64,000 bases of DNA from Climacium dendroides (taxonomy: Eukaryota; Streptophyta; Bryopsida; Hypnales; Climaciaceae): the NCBI GenBank assembly GCA_950106755.1, contig OX467089.1, positions 23,293,345 to 23,357,344 of the forward strand, in the 5' to 3' direction. Shown here in pieces: positions 26,225 through 38,147 of this stretch (its first letter is position 1; every line of letters starts with the position of its first letter). The notes beneath the pieces were generated by a model, which worked only from the letters and a program-made list of their open reading frames with translations, ran no database searches and was not told the DNA's origin. The position numbers and the translations under genes were made by a program.

Positions 26225-27378
26225 CATTCATGCTATCTTCATAGAGCTAGGGTTTAAAGAAGCATTGTATATTGGAAAAGTGGCAGCTTTCTTGCAGTTA
26301 GCTTGTACTTCAAATTTTTGTGCAAATTGGGCTCGGATTGGGTTTTGCAAACATGTAATGCAAGTGCTAAAGTGTGGATATTGTAGATGTGTTATTTTGG
26401 AAGTTGTAGACACATTGAACTTGTCTAAGACGTGAGATCTAAATAAAAAAAATTTGCTTACATTTCCATAGTAGCTAAAAGGGAATCTACTGAGATTGCT
26501 ACTATTTAGGCATCAAAGGTGTGCTAAAGCTTTGCATAAACTCTCCTTTCCCATAGATAGTACAGATAGCACAACATTTGTATTTTCTTCAAATTTTGAG
26601 AGTAACGATCTATAGGTTTAGGTCTTTGTTGATTTTTGTAGTTTAGGGTTTGGAATACATGTGCATTTGGAGCAAACTATTTTGAAGTAAACACTTGAGG
26701 GAACAATGTGCATTCTGAACCCATATAATTGATACAAAGTGACTAGAGTTCGTACAAAGTTTATTTGTATGTTTAGGATTATCCTTTCTTGTTTCTCTTT
26801 CTAGTACTTTTTGTTGAGTGTCTAGTGTGTTTATATAAGTTTCTAGGTTATAGGGGGTTCACAGTTTAGGTCACACCGTGAAATTTTTTGGTGCGTTTGT
26901 TACATTTTTTATAATATCCATTGTGAAAGAACTGTAAGGTTTTTTAGTGTCTTGTGCACATTCTAACAAAGAAGTTTTACATTGTTGGTTAAAATTTCAA
27001 GTTGAAATGGCTTGTATGGCTCTTTTGACAGTAGGTATAGCAGACATAACTATTTGTTGTGGGTGTTGTGGTTTCAAGACTCGCAAATTGAAAAAGTATC
27101 TTAACCGCCCATCGCCTTAGAGTATCTTGACGTATATCTCGCATTTTGCTAATTTTTAGGTTTAACTCTATTGAAGACTCGAGAGTACTCACAAATTGAA
27201 GAGGAACCCTCATGTCATACAAAGAAATTTTGAAGCAAGTATTGTTTGATTTGTCTAAGGGTTTTGAAAGTTGAGAGGGCTTTAGGGTTTCTAGTCTGCC
27301 ATATAATCTTCATGGGCATCGATCTTAATACGTTTTTGTTATCTATGCACATTAGAAGACTTTTTCAAGGTTTAGAGT
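26225..27378. other. No gene recognised
   Basis: AT-rich sequence with only short frames. It may hold upstream parts of the broken frame that starts at 27379, but nothing is identifiable. Confidence 0.4.
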
Positions 27379-28162
27379 ATGGATCTAAGTGAAGGAGCTA
27401 GTGAGAATTGCCTTCAACGCTATAGATTGGATTATGTTGAGAAGAAAAAGGTTGAATATAGAGACACTACAAGAAAACAACGTTTGAATTGACACATCCC
27501 AATTGACAAAAAAATGTTTGAATTGACAAAAAGAATGGCCGAATTGATAGAAAATTGACAAAAAAAACATTTGAATTGACAAAAAATAACAGCATTCCCT
27601 TGTAGTGAGAGAGGATACATTGGTGTAGATCTAGAAAGGCAACTCAGCATGAATCTAAGGATTCCAGTATTGTTGTATGTATTCAAAATCCAAGCTTAGG
27701 GTCTACGAATGTGTCTCATTGCACAGCTCATTGCATAAGCACTACTTTGGCTAGAGAGTTTGCCATGATAGTTGCCACTTGCCTAAAAAGCTATGATCAA
27801 ATTATACGACAATTGACAATTGACAAGTTTTATAGGCAAGAAGCACTTGTTGGAATGGCTCTTGATTTTTTAGTTGACACTAGCAAAGTAAAACTAAGAC
27901 ATCCGGTTGTGAATAACTTAAAAGGGGGCATGATAGATTGATAGATCACCTTCTAGGAATGAGACAATCCAAGATTGTTATGGCCAAGGATATTGTTTGC
28001 ACATTCACATCTTCTTTAAATACGGATAGTAGTAAGAGGGTTGCTGACTTGATAGGAGTTGATAGGAAAAATCTTAGGAGAGCCATGGACAAAAGGTTGT
28101 TATTGGATGTGAACGCTTATTTATCCACCCTTGGCAAATTAACATGCACAACTTGGTTCTAA
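27379..28162 (+). pseudogene. Reading frame of unknown family split by a mini-CACTA insertion
   Basis: ATG 27379 opens MDLSEGASENCLQRYRLDYV... and is cut at 27464 by a 143-bp element. Skipping that element plus one copy of the AGA duplication restores the same frame, through 27711, to a stop at 27941. A -1/+1 shift near 27935 (a GATAGATTGATAGAT duplication) moves to the next frame, which continues MRQSKIVMAKDIVCTF...RVADLIGVDRKNLRRAMDKR and stops at 28162. The total is about 210 codons. I do not recognise the family; the RKNLRRAMDKR stretch is helical and basic, as in transposon-encoded DNA-binding regions. Three lesions make it a pseudogene. Confidence 0.6.
27465..27607. mobile_element. 143-bp mini-CACTA (MITE) with AGA target duplication
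   Basis: Begins CACTACAAGAAAACA and ends CCCTTGTAGTG, the classic plant CACTA terminus. It is flanked by AGA at 27462-27464 and 27608-27610. The interior is almost wholly short direct repeats of TTTGAATTGACAAAAA. It sits inside a reading frame (27379-28162) and breaks it. Confidence 0.88.
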
Positions 28163-29035
28163 TACTCACGGTTAATTCCTATGGGTGCTTAATATCGGTT
28201 CATTGTGCGTTTCAAGCAATGGATCTTTTCCTAATGTTGTGCTACTCTTTTATTTTGAAATTAACCAATGAAACTTAGCTAAATTGGAAGTGTATATTTT
28301 TTATTAACTTGTTTTTTAGTAAATTAAGCCACAACGTTTTTTAGTAAATTAAAAGATAGTCTAAATTTAGACATCCTAAGTGATAGAACACTTCATGCCA
28401 TTTCTAAAAACATAAAATTCACTCTATTCCGACTTTCTTAGCAAAAGTTATGGATGGATGAAGTTTAGTTTTTAAGAGGCCCTAAAAACTTCATCCAAGG
28501 TTTTATCCTTATTCCTTATTCCAATTTACCTTGAAATTTTACTCTTATTTTTAAGTTACTATGTTCTAATTAAATTCCAAGTTTTGACCTTAATGGATGA
28601 ATTTTGCCACAAGTCATCCAAATTCTAACCTAAACTTCATTCATCTATATCTTTCTCAATTTAGCTCTGATTCTTAAGTGTGATATAGTTTCGGAAATCT
28701 CTAACTACGATTTAGAGCTTTGCCTACCTAATTCTTGTAAAAGACCTACTCTAAGTACTCTGACTTAGCTTTGTAATTTGGACCTACTTTAAAATGTTTA
28801 ATTTTGATAATTGAAAAGTATGGGTAGTAGCTAGTAACTCACCTTGAAATTGGCATCATTGTTAAGGTAGTTGTATATCCCTTCAAACTTCCCATCATTA
28901 GTCATCCTTCAAGATTGATTGATATTTTTTGCCTACAGCTAAAGGGGTTGAAAAATACAAATTCAACTTCAAAATCTTTCAAGTTTCCATCTCTTTCCCT
29001 TATCACATCAACTTCTAAATAATAATTGATGTGGG
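28163..29035. other. No gene recognised
   Basis: AT-rich; a few GGATGAA words (28450-28610). No supported feature. Confidence 0.4.
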
Positions 29036-32000
29036 AATCCGAAATCCGGAAACGGATCAAGGATAAAAGAATTAGGTGAGAAAAATAGAGAAAAATCAAA
29101 AAAATTATAGTAGGAACGTGATTTTTTGTGTGAGAAAATCCAAAATAGAAAATAAGCGTTCCGGCAAAATCTGTAACTGGAACTTATCCGGATCCGGAAT
29201 CTGGATTTACCCGGAACACAGGAACCTACCGTATAGACCTCGTAGCTACGGGAATAGGATACCGTTAGTACAACGGACCTGTAGCCGTTGTCTTGATTTC
29301 CGTAGGGAGACGGTTTAGTATTTAAGCTGTTTGCTGAGGGTTTTCATCTTCACCTTCTTGTTTTGTTTTTCTGAGACTGTTCGTGTAAGTAGTTGAAAGA
29401 AAGAGTGGTGAGTTAGCGACTGAATTAGGGTTACTCTTCTCTCCTCTCGTTTTTACTTAGGTCTTATGGCATCCGGAGCGGTACGAAAGGTAGCGGTATC
29501 TGCCCGGATTATCTCCGGCTATTCCGGACAATCCGGAAACACACAAGCAGTTAGAGGAGGATTTGACTAAGTTAGGGTGTGTCGGTTTATTACACCGACC
29601 ATGGAACCTTAAGAGTGAGGTTATGATCTAGGAACTACTTTACGAGGTTCCGAATCAATATGAGCTCACTCTGAGAGGATGGCCGGTCACGTGGACGGAG
29701 GACATCTGGGCGAATGTATATCAGTTTCGGAAGAGCGGAAATGGGTTAGCGTCGAGGACGGACCGTTTTGTAGCTGGGAAGTTCACAGGGTCTGCAAACC
29801 CTAAGGACGGATTCGCTATTAGTGAATGCAAGGATGAGAGACATAGGCGAGTCCTAGAGTTCCTCATTCCCATCCTGTATCTGGAAAAACCTACACAGGT
29901 CACCGTTACAGTGGCCAATACTATTTTCGGGGCTATGGAAAATCGGGCCGTGCACTGGGGTAGAATCATAGCCGGGTTAGTTTCTAAATTAGCAGAGCAT
30001 GTAACCCGCGCCAAAGCAAGTCCGGTTAGTACCTACTTGTTCCATTTATACCACCAACAAGAACTTTTGAGCTCTGAAGAGATAATCCAGTACGACACCG
30101 GAAAGGCCATTCTTTCATACGGACTTTCTGGGGAGGAAGCAGAAGATTAGGTCGAGTCGGAACCAGAAGAACACCTCGAGGAACCCTTGACCGATCCGAG
30201 GAACAAGAAAAGAAAGTCAATAGATCCGGGTTTGCGAGCCAAACCACCGACGATGGAAAGAGGGAAGTCAAGCAAAGGACCGGAAGTGGAAACCGAATCA
30301 GCATTTTTCAATGCTGGATTCGAGTGGATACAAGAGGCCAAGGTACTCCACGACAGTCTGGCGGATTTGGTGCTAGACACGGCAGAAGTTTTGAAGGTGG
30401 AACCGGATCAGATTGTGGAAGCTGTCAAACAACTGCCCAAACTGGAAGATCTAAAGCAAAGGGAGGACCGGATTCAAGAGTTGGAGGCGGAACGGAATCA
30501 CCTCCAAGCCCAACTGAATTGGGTGGAAGGGGAGATGGCAACTTCAAAGGAGAAAGAGAAGGAGGCTCTCTCTCTTGTCAAAAACCTATCCGAAGCAATC
30601 GACATCAAGGCCAACGTCATCACAAAAGCGGCTTTATTTGATTCGAAGATGATATTGGAAGGCTACATCACCGGGACCAAGATAGTGACCATCCTCGTAG
30701 ACTTCACTGCAAAGATAGAGCGGGTTTTAGGAGAGCTCCGGCAGCTACTGGCGGCCATCGATCCGAATCAGGTGATGGATTTCTCAACCTTCTCGGAACT
30801 TCCTTTTGTCCGGGGTACTCCATGGAGACCAGTAGCGGATCGAGCAGCTTGGATGGAGGGACTGAGAGGGATACTCATGCCAGCTGAGCCTACTTCCAGC
30901 AAGATGCGAATGACGGAGTTAAATTTGAGGCCAGTTTTGGAACCGGAACCTGAGTCCAGTGTGAAATCGGTTCCGGTACCACCCAAAGTCTCAACTCAGG
31001 AAATTCCCAAGACGCAAACGGTACCGAACCTTTTGAGAGGGACATTCAAAATTCCAGGACAGCAGATTAGAGGAGATCTCATCAACCGGATCGGTGGAAT
31101 GACCAATCCGGCCCGGATGAATCCGGAAGGGTTCTCGCATATGCAAGAGACTACACCGAAAAAGAGAAGCGAACCCGCAACACTGGAGGAGACACTGCCA
31201 GAGAAGGAGAAGGAAGTTCAAGTTATTGAAGATTTCGAAGAAGAGAGTGCACACTCCACTTCCGGAACTGAGGAGGACAGTGATCCGTCTCCCGCGACGC
31301 GCCACATCCAGACTCAAGCAACAACGAAAATGACTCCAGTCAGAAGTACGAAGGGGACGCCAACCAGTCAAGCAAGCAGCTGCTTGAAGAAGGGTCGGAG
31401 GCCAAAACATTAGAATTCTTAGGAAGAATAGTATCGGATCCGGAACGGGTTTCCGAGCGTGGGCCCAGGTTCCGGAATCATAGGCATGTAGTTCGGGAAG
31501 ATCCGGCATTCTCGGGACAACAATAACTAGCCTTTCCGGATATTTCGGGGGTTCAGTGATTGGTGGCTGGATTTCCGGGTTTTTCCTATCAGGCTTTTAG
31601 AAGTTGACTTTGGATTTTCAATTAGTATTTTAATGACAGGCAAGTTAGTTGTCTTCCATTCCATTCCAATTCCATTTTGGTGCTTTCACGTATGTTATTT
31701 CAATTTCTTTCTTAATCTAAGTAAGCTGGGGTACTACTAGTTGCACTTTGCCTACGGAAGTTTATCTGGTGTATGCGTTTTTTTTGTTGTATCCTTGTAC
31801 TGGAGTAAGAGAGGTGAGGGAAAGGAAGAATCCAAATCTGGAGCTACGAATCTCTTGAGTGTTAAGTTAATCAGGAGGGGATGCAAGCTGAGTAAGGGAG
31901 TGTGAGCGTTACGTGCCTTTGCCGGAACGGCGATCCGGATAAGAGAGGTAGAGGTCCCTGCAAGTCCGGAACCAGGAGGGTTCTGCGCGGAGATAAGCGA

Positions 32001-32480
32001 CCGCCAGAGAAAAGGGACTCCCACTACTCCGGAAGGTCTACCAACCTCCCCCTTGGTACGTGTCTTCTCCTTGAAAATCTACTCCCTTGAGTCTATAAGT
32101 TCGGATCTGTCGTTGTAGTAAGAGAGGTGTGAGAAATTCTTTGTATGACCTGCTTCCGGATCGACCAATCCAGAAACTGTGAGAGAATACTCCTTCCTCC
32201 TCCTACAACTGCGTTGTCTAGGGTGTGTTGTTTAGTAGATTTAGAGTACAGAGAGGTTAGTTATACAAGTGGTGAGTCCCCACCCCTTCCTAGACCAAAG
32301 ACGGACCCTCTAAGGGTAAAACAGAGGTAACAAAAACTGGGAGTTAGAAAAGACGGAACTAGGTTCCGGAGGTGGTCCGGATCCGGATCGGATTCCGGAA
32401 CATACTAAGTTTCCGGAATGATGTAAGGAAGTGAAAGTGTGAAACAAGGAGAATTAAGGGTGTAGTTAAGACCCGGATAC
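29036..32480 (+). mobile_element. CpG-rich island with gag-like gene, probable non-autonomous retroelement
   Basis: Base composition shifts abruptly from AT-rich, CpG-poor to GC-rich with very many TCCGGA/CCGGAT words, and shifts back near 32480. The only long frame is gag-like (29546-31413). No reverse transcriptase, integrase or RNase H frame exists in the 1 kb that follows. I could not find long terminal repeats by eye. ACTTCTAA occurs just outside both edges (about 29018 and 32469) but is not a convincing target duplication. A retroelement of the gag-only kind is the best fit; a host-derived gene cluster is possible. Confidence 0.45.
29546..31413 (+). pseudogene. Gag-like / plant-mobile-domain-like protein with coiled coil, two in-frame TAG
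   Basis: A single frame of about 620 codons is broken only by TAG at 29629-29631 and TAG at 30148-30150, both explained by CAG to TAG. The N-terminal part (YELTLRGWPVTW..., GKFTGSANPKDGF, RHRRVLEFLIPILYLEKPT) resembles the globular N-terminal domain of plant transposon gag-like proteins. Then come a charged linker, a coiled coil (REDRIQELEAERNHLQAQL), and a disordered tail rich in E, P, S and T (30900-31410). The ATG at 29466 opens another frame that ends at TAA before this one, so the true start is unclear. Function as a capsid/nucleic-acid packaging protein is inferred only from resemblance. Confidence 0.55.
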
Positions 32481-33419
32481 TTCTAATTCATATGATATCA
32501 TACTAGAGTTCCTTGGAACGATAATTCGTGTCATCTTGCAACAATTTGTCGTTGTAAGGATACTTACGGCTAACTGCGCGTACGACAATTGACTTTTGAT
32601 ATTTATAAGTCAATTATTATTTTATCTAAGTTTTTGATGGTTCTAATTGGGTTTCCAAGATTTCCACCTAATCCTACCTTCTTTAATTTCTTCAACTATC
32701 GCTTGAACACTTTTATCTCTTAGAGCAGCTCCACGGCTCCCACATGAGAGAGGGGTGGCAAGTGGGGTTTAGCGAGCACTACATCTGCGGCTGGGCTCTG
32801 TGATATTACTATGCCCCCACAGTAACACGGTGAGAGAAGCACGGCATGAGTGGCCGGCACTTCCACCCAAAAATTCTCTCGCCAACTCATGAGCCACGTC
32901 ATGAAAGCCGACGAATTTGTCAACCCAATTGTGGAGCACTTTCTTCCTCAGCACTACCCTTAAACTCTCATGCTCTGATTTCTTATTTTACAAATCGATG
33001 TTCTTCTCTTTCAGCTTGACCATGCTATCTCTCTTTCAGCTTTTGAGGTTTCATTTCTACTCAGGAAATTTATTGTGTGAATGATTAGAAGATCATTTAT
33101 GAAAGCAGGTGCTTCATTGAATTGGTTGATGAGTTTTGAGGAGAGTGTAATCTTACTATTGCTGGAGTTGATCTAGAGCTTCAATTCAACCTTTCTAAGA
33201 AGAAATTTGCAGCAAGAGAAGTGATCATGATATCTGGAACTCATTTACTCTTGCAGGGTGTTTTACATGGAGTTGTTCAGAGATTTATTTTGTATGTTAT
33301 TTCTGGGTTTCCAATTTTGTGAAATTGGCATGAATTAGCAATTCTTTCAAAAGAGTTGCTTTTTTTTATTGGAATTGAAAGAGCTACTATAAGTATGTAT
33401 CTGTGATGAATAATCACAA
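32481..33419. other. No gene; small GC-rich patch
   Basis: A GC-richer segment at 32721-32985 begins AGAGCAGCTCCA and ends CATGCTCTG. These could be ends of a Tourist-like insertion, but the inverted match is too short to call. The rest is AT-rich without frames. Confidence 0.35.
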
Positions 33420-36400
33420 ACTTTAGCAAGTACCAAATTGTCGATGGGTTTACTCTTGAATGTGAAAGGCACCAAATTTTGTTGTCAAGAGTACTTTGAA
33501 GTTAAATAAAACCTAAACAAGTTCAACTATTTCTAGTACTTTATGTTTTGTTCACTTTTGTGTGTGTAGTCTAGTTTTAGCATCTAAAATCTGTTTTTGA
33601 AAATGATTTACAAAGAATTTTATATTCAAGTTTCTATGCAAGGATATCCATTGCAATCTTGACTTTTTTTTTATGTGTTGAGGACTCTTGAAAATGAAGA
33701 GTAAACCCAGAAATAACATACACTAGATCTTGGAAATATCACAATAGATTTAAAAAAAAATTGTAGAACATATTTTGAGAAGCCATGAATTGATTGGAGT
33801 TGCGTACACTAAAGGAGAGGCACCCAATGGTGTCCCTATACCTAGTGCCATCCAATTCTACAGGACATAATCACTTTAGGCTATAAATGTAGGTAGACAA
33901 GACAGGGCTTATCTCTTTTGACCTAAAATAATAAGCAATCTACAATCCCCCTATATTTTTGTTTTAGAATGAATGCTTGTTCTAGAAAGGGACGGCATTG
34001 GGTACACAGACGCCATTGGGTGCCTCTCCCATATGCCTTAGAAACTCATTTGTTTTGGGGACCTACTTTGTGGTCAAGACATGTGAAAAGAACATTGATG
34101 AACTTCAAATCACTTTCATAGTCATAATAACAACACTTTATGACCAAAAATTATAAATGATACTATCATCTTCCCATCCATAAGTGATACTATCATGTTT
34201 TCTTTTCCTACGTAATCTCTAACATACCTAGTTTGAATTTGTACAATTACAATTAATAAAAAATTGATAAAACTTATCAGAATGTTGATTTCTTATTCAA
34301 TTCATATTACATTTCTATAAGTTGAAAAAAGACCTTGGACATGAAAGGATTTACTTAACAGTATGCTAATGATGTGTGGAGCTTCCTTGTGGACCCCTAA
34401 ATGTTTGAGGCATGGAAAATTTGTTGTTATCAATATTTTCAAGTTCAAGTTACTTGTTCCATGCTATTATTTTTAATTATTCCTTTATATATTCTTGGTG
34501 AAGTTCACTATTAAAGTCTATAAACCAATCTTCAAAAAGAATAATCATTATTTTTCTATTCAAGATTTTGTGCAGGAGTGTTCATTGTAATCTTTTCTTT
34601 TTTTAATGTTGAAATCTCTTGAAAATGAGCCTCATATATAGAAGAACTTGTTGAAGTATTCACAATTAAAATTCTTTTAAGGAAACTGTAGAATACCTTT
34701 TGAGAAGCCGTGAATTAATTGGGGTTGTACATGTTATGCCTTTGAACCTCAAGTTTTTATTGGAACCTATTTTTTGGTTATGACACGTGAAAAGAGCATT
34801 GAAAAATTTCAAATCACTTTCATAACAACAACACCTTCATGATCATACATTATAATTTTTCCATCCATAAGTGATATTGGTGTACATTTTTTGCCATGTG
34901 TTCTCTAGCATGTCTAGTTTGAATTGGTATGGTTACAATTAATAAAAATTGATACAACTCATCAAAATGTTGGTTTTTTTATTTAATTTAGAACCAATTT
35001 CTAGAGACTTAGAAAAAACCTTGTGCATTTCAGGGTTCACAATATATTGAACATGTTTGGAGCTTCTTTGTGACCCCTTAATGTCTGAGGCAAGAAAATT
35101 TGTTATCCATAGTACTGATTTTGAAGTTAAATTTAGACTTAAGTACCATGTTATTATTAATATTATTAATATTTTTTAAAGATTCTTTCTAAAGTCTACG
35201 ATTACAATTTTTAAAACAATCTTTAAAAAAATGATCACAGTTTCCTATTCAAAAATTTGTGCAAGGGTGTCTTTTTGAAGTGTGACTTTTTAGAATGGAA
35301 GACTCTTAGAAATGAACCTCAAATACACTAGATTTAGTTGAAAAATTTACAATAGAAATTATTTTTTAAAAATTGTAGAATACATTTCGAGAAGACATAA
35401 ATTGATTGGGGTTGTGCAAGTTATACCTTTGTAGATAACCGAATCAAAATTATTTTTCAAGTCAAGAGTTGATGTCATGGTTTGGTGAATGTCCAAAATT
35501 GTGAGGTAGGTAGTGAAGTTTGCTTTAGTAAGTAGTGAATTTAGAGTTAAATGTTTGATCAGTCGAATTGGATGAATGCTAGCGGGTTGAGTGAAATTGG
35601 TATCGTTGTTGGTGTTGTTTCAAATCCAAATTGGAGGTTGTTGTCAGTTGGTTGTCTTCTCCAAGTAGTAATCGTCTTTGTGAGTCCTATTAGGTCCCAA
35701 ATTGTGTTCATTCTTCTTTACCCACAGCGAGTGAAGCTAGTGCGAGTCCCAGTCGGAGAGGCTGTGTATTTTGTTTTGTTGTTTGATTTCTTAGTTGGGA
35801 AGTGTGTGTGCCAATGTATGGCGGTGTGTGTTATTTGCAGAGGAAGTAAGAGAGGAGATTATCCAAGTCAGGAGATAATGGAGGAAGATACTAATTGTTG
35901 AATTTGTGAAGTTGTGTTGAGAAGATGAAATATAGTGATAGGAGCAAAAGTATTGAATCAAGCTTAGGTGAAGCAATGAAGAATTATTAGAGCCTAGTTG
36001 GAATGTCAAGAGTGTTGGAAATCTGGTTCCAATTAGGATAGCAATTAGAGTATAAAGAATAATTTGCAAGTTTAGTTGTGAGAGTGTATGGAAAGATTAA
36101 CTTGTGATATTATTGTTGAATCTGTAACGGTGATTTAATTACCAATTTGGGATTTCAATGGAAATGTATTTCAGCCGAATTGGTGTGGTGTGTATGTGCA
36201 ATGTCATTGTAGTCTTGTTTTTGGCTATGGATTTCCAAATTGGATTATTGAACTTATTAGCATAGATTCCCTACTTGACCGTCTCCCTCGGAACGAACTT
36301 ATTATACTAATAAATAATCTCCAATTTGGAATCATCCTTCTTCAACAACCTTTGAACTTCATAATTTTTTTGAGACCTTATTTTTAGTTCTCACATGTGA

Positions 36401-36660
36401 AAAGAGCATTGGAAAACTTCAAATCACTTTCATTGTAATAACACCTCATGATTAAACATTATAATCTTTCCATCCATAAGTGATATTGTCATGTTCTCTT
36501 TTTCCATGATTGCGTTCTCTATTATGTTCAATTTATATGGTTACAATTAGCAAATTATTAATAAAACTAATCAAATTTTTGTTTTTTATTTAATGTAGAG
36601 ATCATTACAAAAAGCCTTGGCAGGGTCTGGGCATTTAGTGGTTAATTTCTCTATTGTTGT
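33420..36660 (+). repeat. Three diverged tandem copies of a repeat unit of about 700 bp
   Basis: The blocks ATGTGAAAAGAGCATTG..., CTTCAAATCACTTTCAT, CCATCCATAAGTGATA, ATGGTTACAATTA...AATAAAA and CCCCTAAATGTTTGAGGCA recur in the same order at about 34080-34400, 34783-35100 and 36387-36640. The preceding halves recur from about 33440, 34390 and 35070. Related words (CCTAAATGCTCGAGGCACC) also appear inside the hAT-like element near 25100 and 25390. No coding capacity. Confidence 0.7.
35432..36347 (+). mobile_element. 916-bp insertion in the third tandem copy with a 7-bp duplication
   Basis: Copy 3 of the tandem repeat reads up to GTTATACCTTTG (ending 35431) and resumes at ACCTTTGAACTTC (36348), so ACCTTTG is duplicated around unrelated DNA. 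The insert has no terminal inverted repeats that I can see. It holds a 116-codon plus frame (35551-35901) with no recognisable motif and several CCAAATTGG/CCAATTTGG near-palindromes (about 35625, 36140, 36235, 36321). Superfamily unknown. Confidence 0.6.
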
Positions 36661-36838
36661 ATCCTTTAATAAATGACCGGAATAACTTCATGCGTGTGCT
36701 TCACAAAGTTTGAAATTGTTGGAGCTGATTTCCTACCATTTTGTAGTATTGACAGTGTTTTTGTTATTGTGTAGAATCAACAACTAGTAGAAGGTAAATT
36801 ATTGCAATTGAAAAGGATACTAGTGTTGTTCCAAAAAT

Positions 36839-38147
36839 ATGGATGCATGGAGAGCGAGATTAGCAGCACATCAACAAGGGATGTGCAAAGATGACAAAGA
36901 AGAAGACATCATCTTCAATAATTTCTTGGATCAGGTTTGTGATGATGATATTGATGAGCCAGAGATACATGCGAGAGGATCCAGGCCTGGACGACATGGA
37001 AATTTGAAGAGAGAGAAGCAAAAAGAACATAAAAGAATGTTTGCTGATTATTTCTTGGGGACTCTATTTTATGGACCTATGCATTTCCAACGGCACTTTC
37101 AAATGCAAAGACTGCTATTTCTATCCATTATGGATAGGGTTTGTGTTTGAGATAGATACTTTCTACAAAAACGTGATGCAATTGGGAAATTAGGTCTTTC
37201 TTCCATTCAAAAATGTACCGCAGCAATTCAAATGCTAGCATATGGAATTACAGTAGATGCCACAGATGAATATTGTAGAATTGCTGAATCAACAACCATG
37301 GTGGCGATGAAGCGATTTTGTAGTGCTATTCAAGCAAAGTTCGGCAAACAATACTTGAGGCAAACCACTAAAGTTAATTTCGAAAACAGCTAGCCATAAA
37401 TGTCGAGCGTGGTTGGCCAAGAATGTTTGCATCTATTGATTGCATGCATTATCGTTGGAAGAATTGTCTAGTGGCCTGGCAAGGAGATTATGGTAACAAG
37501 GATAAAACAAAATTCATTATACTTGAAGCCATAACAGACCAGGGACTATATATATGGTATGCTTTTTTTGGTTTGCCAGGTGGGAACAATGATTTAAATG
37601 TCTTGGACCACAGTCCCCTAATACAGAACATGCTAATAGGTGAAGGCTGTGATATGGGATTTGTAGTCAATGGTGTAGCATACAACCATTACTACTTACT
37701 TGCCAATGGCATCTACCCGCAATGGTCTTGCTTTATACAGACTATACATGCACCTGATGATGAAAAACAACGTCACTTTGCTCAACAACAAGGCAGTGCT
37801 CAGAAAGATGTGGAAAGATGCTTTGGTGTGTTGCAGGCATGATTTGCCATAATACAAAACCCTTGTAGACAATGGAGTCTCAAATGCATTTCTGACATCA
37901 TATATGCATGTTGTATTTTGCACAACATGATTTTGGAAGATGAAGAAGAGGCGGGCTTAGATTTCCTGTTCGATGTGGATAGAGTTCTACCGATACATCA
38001 GAATTTATCTTATGATGATTTAGTAATGGGTACAATGATTTAGTAATGGGTACAGTACAAATAGAAAACCAAGACACACACTATAGTCTTAGAAGAGACC
38101 CTGTAAAGCACTTGTGGAGATTGAAGGGTGCTGCAAGTCACAATTAA
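36839..38147 (+). pseudogene. PIF/Harbinger transposase (HARBI1-like nuclease), degenerate
   Basis: ATG 36839 opens MDAWRARLAAHQQG. The frame runs through LGLSSIQKCTAAIQMLAYGI and ATDEYCRIAESTTM, then after a frameshift near 37390 continues with MFASIDCMHYRWKNCLVAWQ (first catalytic Asp), ILEAITDQGLYIWYAFFGLP, GGNNDLNVLDHSP (second Asp), and QKDVERCFGVLQA (catalytic Glu). A C-terminal tail ending HLWRLKGAASHN stops at 38147. The DDE triad and flanking motifs are those of plant Harbinger nucleases. Lesions: TGA 37148-37150 and TGA 37840-37842, both where relatives have Arg (CGA), the frameshift, and a 20-bp microduplication at 38015-38054 that shifts frame. No companion Myb-like frame and no clear terminal inverted repeats were found. 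Confidence 0.9.
38015..38054 (+). repeat. 20-bp tandem microduplication in the Harbinger pseudogene
   Basis: ATGATTTAGTAATGGGTACA occurs twice in direct succession. Removing one copy lets the frame continue to the family's C-terminus, so the duplication is a lesion. Confidence 0.9.

Noticed and set aside
29036..32480. Long terminal repeats bounding the gag-like island
   Set aside because: No convincing direct repeat was found by eye. ACTTCTAA at both edges is short and imperfectly placed; a dot-plot is needed.
32721..32985. Tourist-type MITE starting AGAGCAGCTCCA
   Set aside because: The mirrored end matches only a few bases and no TAA/TTA duplication is clear.
35551..35901. 116-codon frame as a protein gene
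   Set aside because: No motif, lies in a low-complexity insert, and composition is like the surrounding noncoding DNA.
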